A stretch of DNA of 64,000 nucleotides from Hyphomicrobiales bacterium (GCA_900473175.1 UCKM01000015.1:124001-188000); one strand, 5' to 3'; counted from the stretch's first letter, positions 10,401 through 18,229 are shown. Notes: generated by a model from the letters alone, not told the origin. Numbers and translations are program-made.

Positions 10401-10511
10401 GCGGCCGAGGGCCATGTAGGCATACACGCCGGCCACTGCGAAGATGACCATGAAATACCAGATGAGCGAGCGATGCTCGAGTGCCCAATCTGAAAGGTTG
10501 AATTTGTTCAC
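7461..10511 (-). CDS. RND efflux transporter, inner-membrane pump
   Basis: A 1016-residue resistance-nodulation-division permease. It has the N-terminal membrane anchor (residues 14-34), periplasmic porter domain, the TM2-6 block including LGLLVDDAMIAVEMM with the TM4 aspartate pair used in proton relay, a second porter domain, and a C-terminal block with LRMRMP-type TM11 (GILIRNSVILIVQIEEL). It belongs to the AcrB/HAE1-like drug pumps. The GTG start overlaps the upstream adaptor stop by four bases (GTGA). With the two adaptors upstream it would form a tripartite pump; no outer-membrane channel gene is present here, so a TolC-like protein elsewhere must serve. Confidence 0.93.
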   Translation of the reverse strand: MNKFNLSDWALEHRSLIWYFMVIFAVAGVYAYMALGREEDPSFTIKTMVIQAQWPGASAQEVTQQVTDRIEKKLQELDNLEHTRSITTAGRTIVFVDLLPKTNAQDVKPTWSRVRNLIDDIKHEFPQGVVGPFFDDQFGDVYGNIFAFSGDGLSQRELRGLAENARSQVLKLPDVGKVDIVGAQDEVIYLEFSTRKIAALGLDRAAIISALQAQNAVTQSGFVEAGPERIALRVGGRFLSEDTLRGINLRVNDRFFALTDVASISRGYVDPPSSLFRFNGKPAIGLAIGMKTGGNLLAFGEALETTMIRIVQDLPVGVSVEQVSDQPEVVHEAVGGFTKALFEAVAIVLAISFISLGFRAGLVVAIAIPLVLAITFIVMLYFGISLQRISLGALIIALGLLVDDAMIAVEMMVARLELGDSLTKAATYVYTSTAFPMLTGTLVTVAGFIPVAFNKSSAGEFTFTLFVVIAVSLVVSWIVAVVFTPLIGVTLLPKAMKKHAEHKGWSAKAFSHLLQFCLRWRWMTIIATVLLFAGSVVGLSMVQQQFFPSSDRPELIIDWNLPQNSSIAETSRQMGQFEREVLAGNPAVEHWSTYVGRGAPRFVLSFDVQPADVAFGQTVIVTKGIDVRDKLKKDIDAYLQKTFPGTDAYVKLLEIGPPVGKPIQYRVSGEDLQTVRDLAQKLGTVVGTNPSLKNLAFDWNEPARVVKIDVMQDKARQLGVSSQDIAVALNTVVQGDSVTQVRDDIYLVDVVGRAAEKERGSIDTLFDLQLQASSGQSVPLSSVATFHYELEQPTVWRRDRLPTITVKAGISDTTQPATIVKALSDKIAAFEKTLPAGYHVEVAGAVEESAKSQGPIANVIPAMLLVMATLLMVQLQSFHRLFLVFSVAPLALIGVVAALYLSHAPLGFVALLGVLALVGILIRNSVILIVQIEELRAEGMSAWKAVVEATEHRMRPIMLTAAAATLALIPISHEIFWGPMAYAMMGGIVVGTALTLLFLPALYVAWFRIPREIGEH

Positions 10512-11605
10512 GGGCGCTGCTCCTGTTGTGTTCTCACGGCCTGTCCATCGGCCAGCTGGTCGACGCCGGCGACGACCACTTCTTCTCCGTCCTTGAGACC
10601 GGAAAGAACCTGGACGGAGCGGACGTCGGTCGGGGAGATGTCGAGCCGTACGGGTCTGAGTGAAACGGTGTGGGATGCTGGGTCGACTACCCAGACATGA
10701 TCAGCACCGTCCCTCTTGACGACAGCCGTTGCAGGCAGCCCAACAGGTAGCCCCTGCTGCATCTTTGGCGGCATCGCGCTGACCACCGATCCAAGACGGA
10801 AAACTTCCGGTGCCTTGTCGATGGCGATTTTCAGCCTGTGCGTGCGGGTACCCGCATCAGCCTGCGGGCCTATCTCGCGCAGTATGCCTGATGTCCGCAG
10901 CGTTTCATCGAGCTGGAGGGCGATGTCGAATCGGTCGCCCACGCGCACGGATTGGAGGTACTCTTCAGGAACGTCGACGATCACGTCACGCTGATCAAGC
11001 CGAGCGAGTGTGAGGACTGGCTGACCAGCAGTGGCCGTCTGTCCGACTTCCACGGATGTGGCTGCGACAACACCATCGAACTCGGCCTTCAGCTCGGCAT
11101 ACCCAAGCTGCTCGCGCGCCTTATCGAGGCTGGCATTAGCCTTTGCCACGTTGGCCTGCGCCGATTTCAACTCCTGCTCGGCAAGATCCAGATCCGCGGT
11201 GCTCGCGGCGCTCGTCGCGGCCAGCCTTTGCTTGCGCTCCTGCGTCAACAGGGCGTTACCACGCTGCGCTTCAGCGCTGCGCAGATCGGCTTCGGCGCTT
11301 CGGACGGCGAGCTCAAGAGCGAGCGGATCAATCTCGGCCACGATGTCGCCCGCCCGCACGAGGTCGCCCACACTCACTTTACGCGATACGACGCGCCCCA
11401 ACGTGCGGAATGCAAGATCGGTTTGCACCCCCGCCTGGACGACGCCAGGAAAGCGCACGGTCCGCGCCTCCGCGGCACTGGCGGCTACGGACTTGACGGG
11501 GCGCGGCCCGGCCAACTCGCCAGAGCCGGCGTCCTGACCGCAGCCGGCAAGAAGTGCGAGTGCCGCAAGGACTGAAAGCGAGTAATGAAAGCGGTAACGG
11601 GCCAT
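10508..11605 (-). CDS. RND efflux periplasmic adaptor (lipoprotein)
   Basis: A 365-residue membrane fusion protein. The lipobox LLAGC places the lipid-modified cysteine near residue 22. The barrel-sandwich lipoyl halves are present (VGDLVRAGDIVAEIDPLAL and later VVAATSVEVGQTATAGQPV) around a coiled-coil hairpin (RSAEAQRGNALLTQERKQ onwards), followed by the beta-barrel and membrane-proximal domains. It links the RND pump to an outer-membrane channel. It starts one base after the stop of the first adaptor, with GGAGGATAA before the ATG, and overlaps the pump gene by four bases. It is the second of two adaptors in the operon. Confidence 0.9.
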   Translation of the reverse strand: MARYRFHYSLSVLAALALLAGCGQDAGSGELAGPRPVKSVAASAAEARTVRFPGVVQAGVQTDLAFRTLGRVVSRKVSVGDLVRAGDIVAEIDPLALELAVRSAEADLRSAEAQRGNALLTQERKQRLAATSAASTADLDLAEQELKSAQANVAKANASLDKAREQLGYAELKAEFDGVVAATSVEVGQTATAGQPVLTLARLDQRDVIVDVPEEYLQSVRVGDRFDIALQLDETLRTSGILREIGPQADAGTRTHRLKIAIDKAPEVFRLGSVVSAMPPKMQQGLPVGLPATAVVKRDGADHVWVVDPASHTVSLRPVRLDISPTDVRSVQVLSGLKDGEEVVVAGVDQLADGQAVRTQQEQRP

Positions 11606-11606
11606 C

Positions 11607-12671
11607 TTATTTATCCTCCCGGGCCACGGTTTGACCTTCTTTGAGAAACTTTCCGCCCTCGGTGACGATCAGGTCCTGCGGTGCGATACCTCCGGACGCG
11701 ATCACGTCGCCGTCGCGGTACCTTGCGACGGCGATCTTCCGCAGTGAGACAGAACTGTTGCCCGGCGCGACAAGCCACACGGCGGGCTCGCCTTTGGCGG
11801 AGGCGATAGCGCTCGCAGGCAAAACGATCCCCCGGCGCGGCGGGGAGCGGAATTCACCGACCACAGGCGTGCCGAGCGGCCATTGCGCATCTTCGGGGAG
11901 TGCCACCTTGATCCGGATGGTTCCAGTTCTCGTGTCGATGAAGGGAGAGACTTCGCTGACAGTCGCCCGCGTTTTGGGTGAGCGATCCGCCACCGGCGCA
12001 ACATCGACACCGGGTAACGGTTGACCCTCGAGGAAAAAGGCCTCGAAGACATCGAAAACGGCGTCGCGGGGCCCGTTATGGGCGAGTGTGAAGGCGGGCT
12101 GCGCCGCCGACACCACCCTTCCGACCTCGATGTCCCGCGCGGTTATTATCCCGTCGGCGTCGGCTCTCAGTTTGGTGTAGGAAAGAGCGTCCTCCGCCGT
12201 CCCCAGCGCCACCTCGGCGGCCTCCAGTGAGGCTTGCGCCGTGCGCAGTTCCTTATCCGCTTCATCAAAGGTCGCCTGCGAGATGGACCGCGAGCGCAGC
12301 AGCGCCTCATACCGCTCGAACGTCAGCGTCTTCTGCGTGGCAATCGCCTGTGCCGACTGCAGCCCGGCTTGGGCGACTTCCACATCAGCACGCTGTTCGG
12401 TGTCATCGAGGCGGGCGAGAATGTCGCCGGCGTGCACGGGCGAACTAACGTCGACAAAGCGCTCGATCACCCTGCCGCTTACCCGGAACGATAGGGTGGA
12501 CTGGATCCGCGCTTTCACCTCGCCGGTGATTTCCGCTCTTGGCTGATACTCGGCGAGCGAGGCGTGAATGGCGCGAACATACTGCGGTGGCGGTGCGACT
12601 TCTGCTTTGTCTTCGCAGGCGGCGAGTTGGACGCAAACAAGACCGATTCCAATAAGACGTATAGGCCGCAT
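11607..12671 (-). CDS. RND efflux periplasmic adaptor (lipoprotein), first gene of operon
   Basis: A membrane fusion protein of about 354 residues. I take the ATG at 12671 (M-R-P-I-R-L) because it gives a clean lipoprotein signal ending in LAAC and has a GGAG 8 bases upstream; the longer in-frame start at 12791 would add an implausible N-terminus. Lipoyl half-motifs (VSSPVHAGDILARLDDTEQ and GIITARDIEVGRVVSAAQPA), a coiled-coil hairpin and beta-barrel domain follow. It is divergent from a TetR gene, with operator-like dyads in between. Two adaptors ahead of one pump suggests either a heteromeric adaptor or a duplicated gene with changed role. Confidence 0.9.
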   Translation of the reverse strand: MRPIRLIGIGLVCVQLAACEDKAEVAPPPQYVRAIHASLAEYQPRAEITGEVKARIQSTLSFRVSGRVIERFVDVSSPVHAGDILARLDDTEQRADVEVAQAGLQSAQAIATQKTLTFERYEALLRSRSISQATFDEADKELRTAQASLEAAEVALGTAEDALSYTKLRADADGIITARDIEVGRVVSAAQPAFTLAHNGPRDAVFDVFEAFFLEGQPLPGVDVAPVADRSPKTRATVSEVSPFIDTRTGTIRIKVALPEDAQWPLGTPVVGEFRSPPRRGIVLPASAIASAKGEPAVWLVAPGNSSVSLRKIAVARYRDGDVIASGGIAPQDLIVTEGGKFLKEGQTVAREDK

Positions 12672-12795
12672 TTTTTGCTCCATTACGGTTTGCAAACAAA
12701 GAGGAATGAGCCAGCGATGCAGCTCAGCCTCCCGAGAGAGTTCGAGTTTTATGGTGGTGAAAAATCCGCGCCTGCCGGCGGCGGTTCTCATTTGG

Positions 12796-12912
12796 TGACT
12801 ATTAAGTCATTTCGAACATCTAGTCAATATGAGATAAGCGCATAGGTGTTATGCAAGGGAATAGATACGCCAGCCTCTCCGGTTTCGGACTGGACTTTCA
12901 GGTCAATATGAC
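12796..12912. promoter_or_regulatory. candidate TetR operators between efflux operon and tetR
   Basis: Three related dyads. TGACT-atta-AGTCA lies at 12796-12809. AGTCAATATGA lies at 12822-12832. GGTCAATATGAC lies at 12901-12912, with GTCA/TGAC arms around ATA. The same AGTCAATATGA word and a TGACT-N4-AGTC dyad occur in front of the second TetR gene at 14292-14310. Placement between divergent efflux and tetR genes fits autoregulation plus efflux control. This is inferred from position and symmetry. Confidence 0.6.
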
Positions 12913-12943
12913 TTACTTGAAGGTAGAATTTGAGGAATCACGC

Positions 12944-13597
12944 ATGGCAAACGTCAACCTGATCCGCCGGGCCGAAATTGGACGCGAAAAGCGTGTGAGG
13001 ACCCGTGCGCAGCTTGTTGAAGCGGCGAAAGCGCTGTTTGCCGGACGAGCGGTGGAATCCGTCACGGTGGATGACGTGGTTCAGGAGGCAGGCGTCGCGA
13101 AGGGAACGTTCTACACTCATTTTGATAGCCTGGAAGCATTGACCGCTGCGGTCGCGGAGGAATTGGTCCAATCGTTCGATGAACTGCTGCAGCCGGGCCG
13201 GACCGCCATCGCCGAGCCTGCCCTTCGCATTGCTTTCGGCTGCCGAGCATTCATTGACAAGGCGTTTAACGACGCCCGATGGGCCGCGGTCGCCGCAAGA
13301 ATGTCAGCAGCCAATCCGCAAAGCGGCGAGAACATCCGCCGCCATCTCCTCGACGACCTCCAACACTTATCGGGGGAACCGGCGTCTGCGGAGCTGAAAC
13401 TCGAGATTGTCGTCGGCATAATGATTCACATGTTGCGCGTCCTCGGTGAAGGCAGGCTGTCCTCGTTCGACCCTGACGCTGTTGTCAGCGCTATCTTGCG
13501 CGCGATCGGCCTCAGTCCGCAGCAGGCCGGATCGGTGCTCAAGCACCTGCTAGCTGCTGCTGGTATGGAGAAGTCCTTGCAAACCACGGCGAGCTGA
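12944..13597 (+). CDS. TetR/AcrR family regulator of the divergent efflux operon
   Basis: A protein of about 217 residues. An N-terminal TetR helix-turn-helix reads TRAQLVEAAKALFAGRAVES then VDDVVQEAGVAKGTFYTHFDS (about residues 20-65), followed by an all-helical ligand-binding domain. I chose the ATG at 12944 (M-A-N-V-N-L) because GAGG lies about 9 bases upstream; earlier in-frame starts lack a ribosome site. The gene is divergent from the two-adaptor RND operon, so it is most likely its repressor. Its start region and DNA-binding domain resemble the next TetR gene, with which it is convergent; the two may be old duplicates. Confidence 0.85.
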   Translation: MANVNLIRRAEIGREKRVRTRAQLVEAAKALFAGRAVESVTVDDVVQEAGVAKGTFYTHFDSLEALTAAVAEELVQSFDELLQPGRTAIAEPALRIAFGCRAFIDKAFNDARWAAVAARMSAANPQSGENIRRHLLDDLQHLSGEPASAELKLEIVVGIMIHMLRVLGEGRLSSFDPDAVVSAILRAIGLSPQQAGSVLKHLLAAAGMEKSLQTTAS

Positions 13598-13661
13598 CAA
13601 GTCTCCGCGGACAAACTCCGTATGCCGAGGATCTCGAGAACAGACCGGCCGGATAGTGCCA

Positions 13662-14270
13662 TCATGTTGATAGGGACAATCCCTCAGGCGGAGAGCTCCC
13701 GAGTGCTCGAAGCGCCGCCTCGAGGGCTTTGCAATTCAAATCAGGCGTTGGGGTTCGCTCGAAAGTGCCTCGTGTCACCTGCAGCCAAATTCCGACAAAG
13801 ATGTCAGTGGCGAGTTCCGGGTCCAGCACGGCTATCTGTCCTTGTCTTATCGCTTCGACGATCTCAGCTCTAAGCTTTTTGCGAACGCCGCGGCCGAACT
13901 TGTCCGGCTTTTGCGAGGTTTGAACTATCAGCCGCGCCCAGGCAGTATCCGAAACCGCTTTTTCCAGGGATTGCGCAAATGCGAAGGACAAGCGCGCGAC
14001 CGGATTGCTTAAACCGGCATGAGGAGGTGTCAGCACCTCGTCAAAGCTCCGTTCCAGCTGCACATTCACGGCCGTAATCAACTCCTCGACGTTGCCGAAG
14101 TGATAGTAAAACGTGCCTTTAGCGAGACCCGCCGCCTCTGCCACGGCATCTAAGGTCAGCGCCGCCCCTTCCGCAAGCAGCGTCGCTCCCGCCTTGACGA
14201 TTTGGGCGCGTGTCCTGTCCCGCCGGTCGCGTCCGATTTTTGCCCGAAGTGCCAGATCGATCTTCGCCAT
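13662..14270 (-). CDS. TetR/AcrR family regulator, divergent from azoreductase
   Basis: A 202-residue regulator. The DNA-binding domain reads TRAQIVKAGATLLAEGAALT then LDAVAEAAGLAKGTFYYHFGN, close to that of the neighbouring TetR protein. The ligand domain follows (LERSFDEVLTPPHAGLSNPV, AWARLIVQTSQKP). It is divergent from an FMN-dependent azoreductase-like gene, with an operator-like dyad between them, and probably represses that gene in response to a quinone- or dye-like compound. The shared operator motif with the other TetR gene suggests possible cross-talk. No co-inducer can be deduced. Confidence 0.85.
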   Translation of the reverse strand: MAKIDLALRAKIGRDRRDRTRAQIVKAGATLLAEGAALTLDAVAEAAGLAKGTFYYHFGNVEELITAVNVQLERSFDEVLTPPHAGLSNPVARLSFAFAQSLEKAVSDTAWARLIVQTSQKPDKFGRGVRKKLRAEIVEAIRQGQIAVLDPELATDIFVGIWLQVTRGTFERTPTPDLNCKALEAALRALGSSPPEGLSLST

Positions 14271-14291
14271 TAGCGATCCTCTTCCGATATT

Positions 14292-14310
14292 TCATATTGA
14301 CTTTTTAGTC
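14292..14310. promoter_or_regulatory. candidate TetR operator before azoR
   Basis: TCATATTGACT (reverse complement AGTCAATATGA) runs into TGACT-tttt-AGTC, combining both words seen in front of the other TetR gene. It lies between the divergent tetR (start 14270) and the azoreductase (start 14372). Confidence 0.6.
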
Positions 14311-14371
14311 GAAATGACGATAAAGAGCAATTGTGATGAAATTCTGCTGCTACAAACGTATGAGGTTATTG

Positions 14372-14992
14372 ATGCCATCCCTTCTTCATCTGGATTCCAG
14401 CATACTCGGGGAAAATTCGGTGAGCCGATCGCTTTCGGCGGCGGTGGTCGCAAGGCTGCAGTCTCTCGATCCGATGACCGAAGTGGTCTATCGCGACCTT
14501 GCGGCTCAACCGATCCCGCATCTATCAGGTAAATACGTGGGCGTGGTGAGGGCTGGTCTGGAAGCCGGCGAGGATGCTGCATTGAAGGCGGACCTTGCGC
14601 TTGGGGCAAACGTTCTAGAGGAGTTTTTGGCCGCAGACACGGTCGTTGTCGGCGCCGCGCAGTACAATTTCAGCGTGCCAAGCCAGCTGAAGGCGTGGAT
14701 CGATCGTATCGCGATCCCTGGCAAGACCTTCCGTTACACGGAAAAGGGACCAGAAGGTTTGCTTGGCAGCAAACGCGTCATCATAGCGCTTGCGCGCGGC
14801 GGCTTTTACGGACCGGGCTCCCCCGCCGAGAATTTCGAGCATACGCTGAGTTATTTGAAGAGCGTGTTCACCTTCGTTGGAATCGTTGATCCTGAAGTCA
14901 TCACTGCCGACGGCGTCAACATCAGCGCCCAGCAGCGCGAGGTATCGCTAAAGGCGGCCCAGGCCGAGATCGGTACACTTGCAATAGCATGA
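14372..14992 (+). CDS. azoR: FMN-dependent NADH:azoreductase / quinone reductase
   Basis: A flavodoxin-fold protein of about 206 residues. It reads MPSLLHLDSSILGENSVSRS, with the N-terminal phosphate-binding loop used for FMN. AAQYNFSVPSQLKAWIDRI is the AzoR family signature, and KTFRYTEKGPEGLL and ARGGFYGPGSPAENFEH are further family blocks. Such enzymes reduce azo compounds and quinones with NADH. I start at the ATG at 14372, which has GAGG about 8 bases upstream; the upstream in-frame ATG at 14333 would add 13 unusual residues. The gene is divergent from a TetR regulator, which probably controls it. Confidence 0.88.
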   Translation: MPSLLHLDSSILGENSVSRSLSAAVVARLQSLDPMTEVVYRDLAAQPIPHLSGKYVGVVRAGLEAGEDAALKADLALGANVLEEFLAADTVVVGAAQYNFSVPSQLKAWIDRIAIPGKTFRYTEKGPEGLLGSKRVIIALARGGFYGPGSPAENFEHTLSYLKSVFTFVGIVDPEVITADGVNISAQQREVSLKAAQAEIGTLAIA

Positions 14993-15362
14993 CTTCATCG
15001 TGCCGCCCGGCTGAGATTCCAGCGAGGGACATTGCTCATCGGCAGTGTCCCCAAGGCTTCTTTGGCATCCTGACTTCCCTGGCGCATGGTAATGACCGCT
15101 TTTGGCGGCGCGAAGCAGCCTTCCCGTCATGGCGGCAATCCTCGAAACTACCTAAAGTATCTTGGTCAAGGTGCGACCGGGACACCGCTTATGTAATTTC
15201 GGGCACTTGGGGCGATCATAGGATGTCTGTAGCGTGATCTAGCGAAAATTTGGCGCGCCCGAGAGGATGAAACTTGGAACCCCTATGTCATGGTAACTGC
15301 TATCTGAATTTCGGAAGCGGCCATTTCGCTTGCCAGCCGAAATCAAGAATCTGGCCGCCATG
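14993..15362. other. intergenic, nothing recognised
   Basis: About 370 bases between azoR and the hipB control region. No coding frame with a ribosome site and no clear repeat or RNA structure seen. Confidence 0.5.
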
Positions 15363-15484
15363 ATATGCTAAAGCATATATTTCTTAAATGATATCTATCA
15401 AAGTAGATCACTCCTTGCAGTCCGGTCTCAATTCCGATATGCTAATCTATATCTGACAAACTCTCTGATATGTAGAGGCATATC
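15363..15484 (+). promoter_or_regulatory. hipBA operators (three related palindromes)
   Basis: ATATGCT-aa-AGCATAT at 15363-15378; a looser GATATGC...TATATC at 15436-15453; and GATATG-tagagg-CATATC at 15467-15484, which ends at the base before the hipB ATG. Repeated GATATG half-sites in front of an antitoxin gene fit HipB autorepression. The last site overlaps the ribosome-binding region, so bound HipB could also block translation initiation. Confidence 0.65.
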
Positions 15485-16066
15485 ATGCATTACTCCAACG
15501 AGGCCATCATAGCTACCCTCAAGGCCGCCCGCGAAGCAAGCGGGATCAGCCAGCGCGATCTCAGCGCCAAGGCAGGCGTGCCCCAAAGCCATATCTCGAA
15601 GATCGAGAGTGGCGGAACAGACATCCGCCTGTCCAGCCTGATCGAACTCGCCCGCGCCCTCGATCTGGAACTGACCCTTGTTCCGCGCAAGCTGCTCCCT
15701 GCCGTTGAGGGTATTCTTCGCACGACGGCGACTGCAGTTGAACACGAGCCCCGTCTCAAATTCCAAGACCTCAGACGGGCAGAGCAGGCATTGGCTGTCC
15801 TGAATCGATCAATTCCAGATGCGTCCGAATTCGGAAAGCTCCAGCAGACGCTACGCGAACTGAACTACCTGCGCCTTAGCCGTAACGACCTTGTTGCCGT
15901 CCGCCGCGCCACGGAAAGATTGATCGCGGCCAAGAATGAACCCGAAGGTCTTGCCGTAGTGCGCAAGGTCGGGAACGAGTTGCAGAACCTGCGCCACCGG
16001 ATCGCTCACGGCATAACCGAGCCGCAAAGACCGGCTTACAGCCTGGAGGAGGAGGACGATGCCTGA
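15485..16066 (+). CDS. hipB: HipB-type antitoxin, XRE-family DNA-binding protein
   Basis: A 193-residue protein with an N-terminal XRE helix-turn-helix (about residues 8-62: LKAAREASGISQRDLSAKAG then VPQSHISKIESGGTDIRLSSL). The long C-terminal helical extension is unusual, because canonical HipB is about 90 residues. The extension holds repeated Arg-Leu-rich helices and ends in an acidic tail (SLEEEDDA). It overlaps hipA by eight bases, so translation is probably coupled. It is expected to bind HipA and to repress the operon through the palindromes upstream. What the extra 100 residues do is unknown. Confidence 0.85.
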   Translation: MHYSNEAIIATLKAAREASGISQRDLSAKAGVPQSHISKIESGGTDIRLSSLIELARALDLELTLVPRKLLPAVEGILRTTATAVEHEPRLKFQDLRRAEQALAVLNRSIPDASEFGKLQQTLRELNYLRLSRNDLVAVRRATERLIAAKNEPEGLAVVRKVGNELQNLRHRIAHGITEPQRPAYSLEEEDDA

Positions 16067-17288
16067 CGTCTCTGTCCTCGACGTTCTGCTTTATGGGGAG
16101 CCGGTAGGAACGCTGACTCTGGTACAAGGCGACCGGACCATCTTTGCGTTCAACCAGTCCTATATCGACAACCCCGCCCGCCCTACTCTCAGCCTGTCTT
16201 TCAAAGACAGCTTTGGCGCCCTCATCACGGATATCCGGCCCACGCAGACCTTGGTTCCGCCTTTCTTCTCCAATCTGCTGCCTGAAGGGCCGCTGCGCGA
16301 GTACCTAGCCAAGCAGGCGGGCGTGAACCAAAAACGAGAGTTCTTTCTGCTCTGGATTCTCGGGCGAGACCTCCCTGGCGCCCTCACGATCAGGCCCGCC
16401 GACGATGAAGCGTGGCCGCCTGAACCGGACGGTGAGCCGGACAGGCAAGAGCGCGAGCGCCGCGCAAACGTGCTGCGGTTCTCGCTGGCCGGTGTGCAGC
16501 TCAAGTTCTCGGCTGTGAAGAATGACCGCAGGAATGGCGGACTGACGATCCCCGCCACCGGCGTGGGTGGCTCATGGATTGTGAAGCTCCCTTCCGCGCG
16601 CTTCGAACGCGTCCCCGAAAACGAGTACGCGATGATGACACTGGCGGCCGGCCTCGGCATGGATGTGCCGGAGGTGCAGCTCATCAACACGGATGCGATT
16701 GAAGGTCTGCCCGAAGGGATCGGCAAGCTGTCCAGTCCCGCTCTCGCAGTAAAGCGATTCGACCGCACGAAAAAAGGCCCCGTTCATATCGAGGACTTCG
16801 CGCAGGTGTTCGGCGTTTTCCCCGACGACAAGTACGAAAGGGCCAGCTACCGCCTGATCGCAGGCGTTCTGGGTATTGAAACCGGCGATGAAGGCGCAGC
16901 GGAATTCATCCGCCGCCTTGTCTTCAACACGCTGATCGGCAACGCCGACATGCACCTGAAGAACTGGTCGCTTATCTATCCAGACCGGCGCACGGCCAGG
17001 CTCTCCCCCGCTTATGATTTCGTGTCGACGGTGCCCTACATCGCCGACGAAAAGGCGGCTCTCAAATACGCCCGGACGCGCAGGATGGCGGAGCTTACTT
17101 ACGATGAGCTTGCCTATCTCGCCGCGAAGGCGCGCCTCCCCGAAAAACTCGTTCTGGATACCGCCGCCGCCACCGTCGACGGCTTCATCTCTCTATGGGC
17201 TGCCGAGAAGGCCCACCTACCGCTGTCAGGGGAAACCGTGGCGGCCATCGACAAGCATATCGAGACGATACCGCTCGCCCGTCTGTGA
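16059..17288 (+). CDS. hipA: HipA-type serine/threonine kinase toxin
   Basis: A 409-residue HipA-family kinase. The N-terminal subdomain (VLDVLLYGEPVGTL through PPFFSNLLPEGPLREYLA) matches the couple_hipA region. The ATP-binding and catalytic parts include FSLAGVQLKFSAV, WIVKLPS, NEYAMMTLAAGLGMDVPEV, the AVKRFDR strand, catalytic NADMHLKNWSLIY and the metal-binding SPAYDFVS. HipA toxins phosphorylate glutamyl-tRNA synthetase or other targets and induce dormancy. All catalytic motifs look intact. Co-transcribed with hipB; the pair sits at the border of a stretch of decayed genes, as often seen for acquired toxin-antitoxin modules. Confidence 0.9.
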   Translation: MPDVSVLDVLLYGEPVGTLTLVQGDRTIFAFNQSYIDNPARPTLSLSFKDSFGALITDIRPTQTLVPPFFSNLLPEGPLREYLAKQAGVNQKREFFLLWILGRDLPGALTIRPADDEAWPPEPDGEPDRQERERRANVLRFSLAGVQLKFSAVKNDRRNGGLTIPATGVGGSWIVKLPSARFERVPENEYAMMTLAAGLGMDVPEVQLINTDAIEGLPEGIGKLSSPALAVKRFDRTKKGPVHIEDFAQVFGVFPDDKYERASYRLIAGVLGIETGDEGAAEFIRRLVFNTLIGNADMHLKNWSLIYPDRRTARLSPAYDFVSTVPYIADEKAALKYARTRRMAELTYDELAYLAAKARLPEKLVLDTAAATVDGFISLWAAEKAHLPLSGETVAAIDKHIETIPLARL

Positions 17289-17315
17289 GGCGCTGGCAGT
17301 GCCTCACCCCAAAGA

Positions 17316-17615
17316 TCAGCTGGCAGAATAGTGCCGCTCGCGCGGCGTGACAGTGCCGGTGAAAAAGCGCTCTATCTCTTCGCGGTTAGACTCAAAATCC
17401 CGCCCGGCAAGGCTCGGCAGCCGCGCGAACGCGCTGTCGTAGTCGTCCATCTCGATGCAGGCATCTGCGCCGGAAGGCTTAAGCCGCAGGTACCGGTCTG
17501 ACTCTAGCAAGAGCTTGACTGCGCGCTAGTACTCTTCGCTGAAGGTGCTGCGAAAATGCATGTGCGCGCCGTTCCACCACATGGTGAAAGGATAGCAGAG
17601 TTTGGCGGGGATCAC
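17316..17615 (-). pseudogene. small unknown gene interrupted by an in-frame TAG
   Basis: One minus-strand frame stays coding-like from about 17660 to 17316 apart from a single TAG at 17526-17528. Before the stop it reads VIPAKLCYPFTMWWNGAHMH then FRSTFSEEY; after it RAVKLLLESDRYLRLKPSGA, IEMDDYDSAFARLPSLAG and a tail ending ERHYSAS. Smooth composition across the stop suggests a recent nonsense mutation, or a sequencing error, in a gene of about 100 residues. A GTG at 17615 is one possible start, but the true 5' end is unclear. I recognise no family. Confidence 0.45.
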
Positions 17616-17660
17616 CAAATGCCCATGGACCAGAGAACTGACAGGAACGCCCTTCGCCGT

Positions 17661-17777
17661 TCAATCGGTTCGCGAAGCCGCTAATGCGTTGTTGATAGCG
17701 TTGATCAACAAGTTTGCTGGAAACGGTTTATGTAGATAGGCAATGCTCCCCGCTTCCGCGCCTGGCCCAGACCTGCC
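17661..17777 (-). pseudogene. response-regulator receiver domain, C-terminal scrap
   Basis: About 38 residues open between stops read GAEAGSIAYLHKPFPANLLI then NAINNALAAS and a stop. 'G.iaYL.KPF....L..aI..AL' is the beta5-alpha5 end of CheY-like receiver domains, with the conserved Lys-Pro. Everything upstream (Asp phosphorylation site, any output domain) is missing. Confidence 0.55.
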
Positions 17778-17923
17778 TCATAATCCGCCCAGTTCGTCAG
17801 CTAGAACTTCATCTTCTCAATATGATGACGCTGGGCTGTATTGCATTTGTGGGGAATGGCACGGATCAAGCTGATTTCCATCCGGACTGCCCATCCCGGA
17901 ATCCTTGACAAAGTATCCACGCA

Positions 17924-18043
17924 CCAATGCTCCGTGGGATCGAATTTGATAATCTTGTCGATCTTACCGGTCAGCGAAAACCTGCGCCGAAGGGGACTAA
18001 AGGGAACAAACCCGATGCCCAGCTCCTCGAGCGTTGGCAGAAG
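17924..18043 (-). pseudogene. aldo/keto reductase fragment
   Basis: About 40 residues read LLPTLEELGIGFVPFSPLRR then RFSLTGKIDKIIKFDPT. This is the conserved aldo/keto reductase block 'lP.leelGIgfvpfSPLgrGfLtGk'. The glycine of the 'lgrGfltG' turn is changed and homology is lost on both sides, so this is a decayed internal fragment. Confidence 0.6.
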
Positions 18044-18229
18044 ACGATGGCAACATGATCGCCAGCATTCAAATCGAAAGACGTATTGGTCAGCCCGCAC
18101 TTCTTGGTGTATCGTAAATGCTGTGGCTGAAGTTGAAGGCTCTCCACATCCTTGTGCTCCTTCCCTCAGCCTATTGCGAGGACGGCTAAGCCATTCTTAA
18201 GCCTTTGTCCTCCCCTCTTTGGAGGAAAG

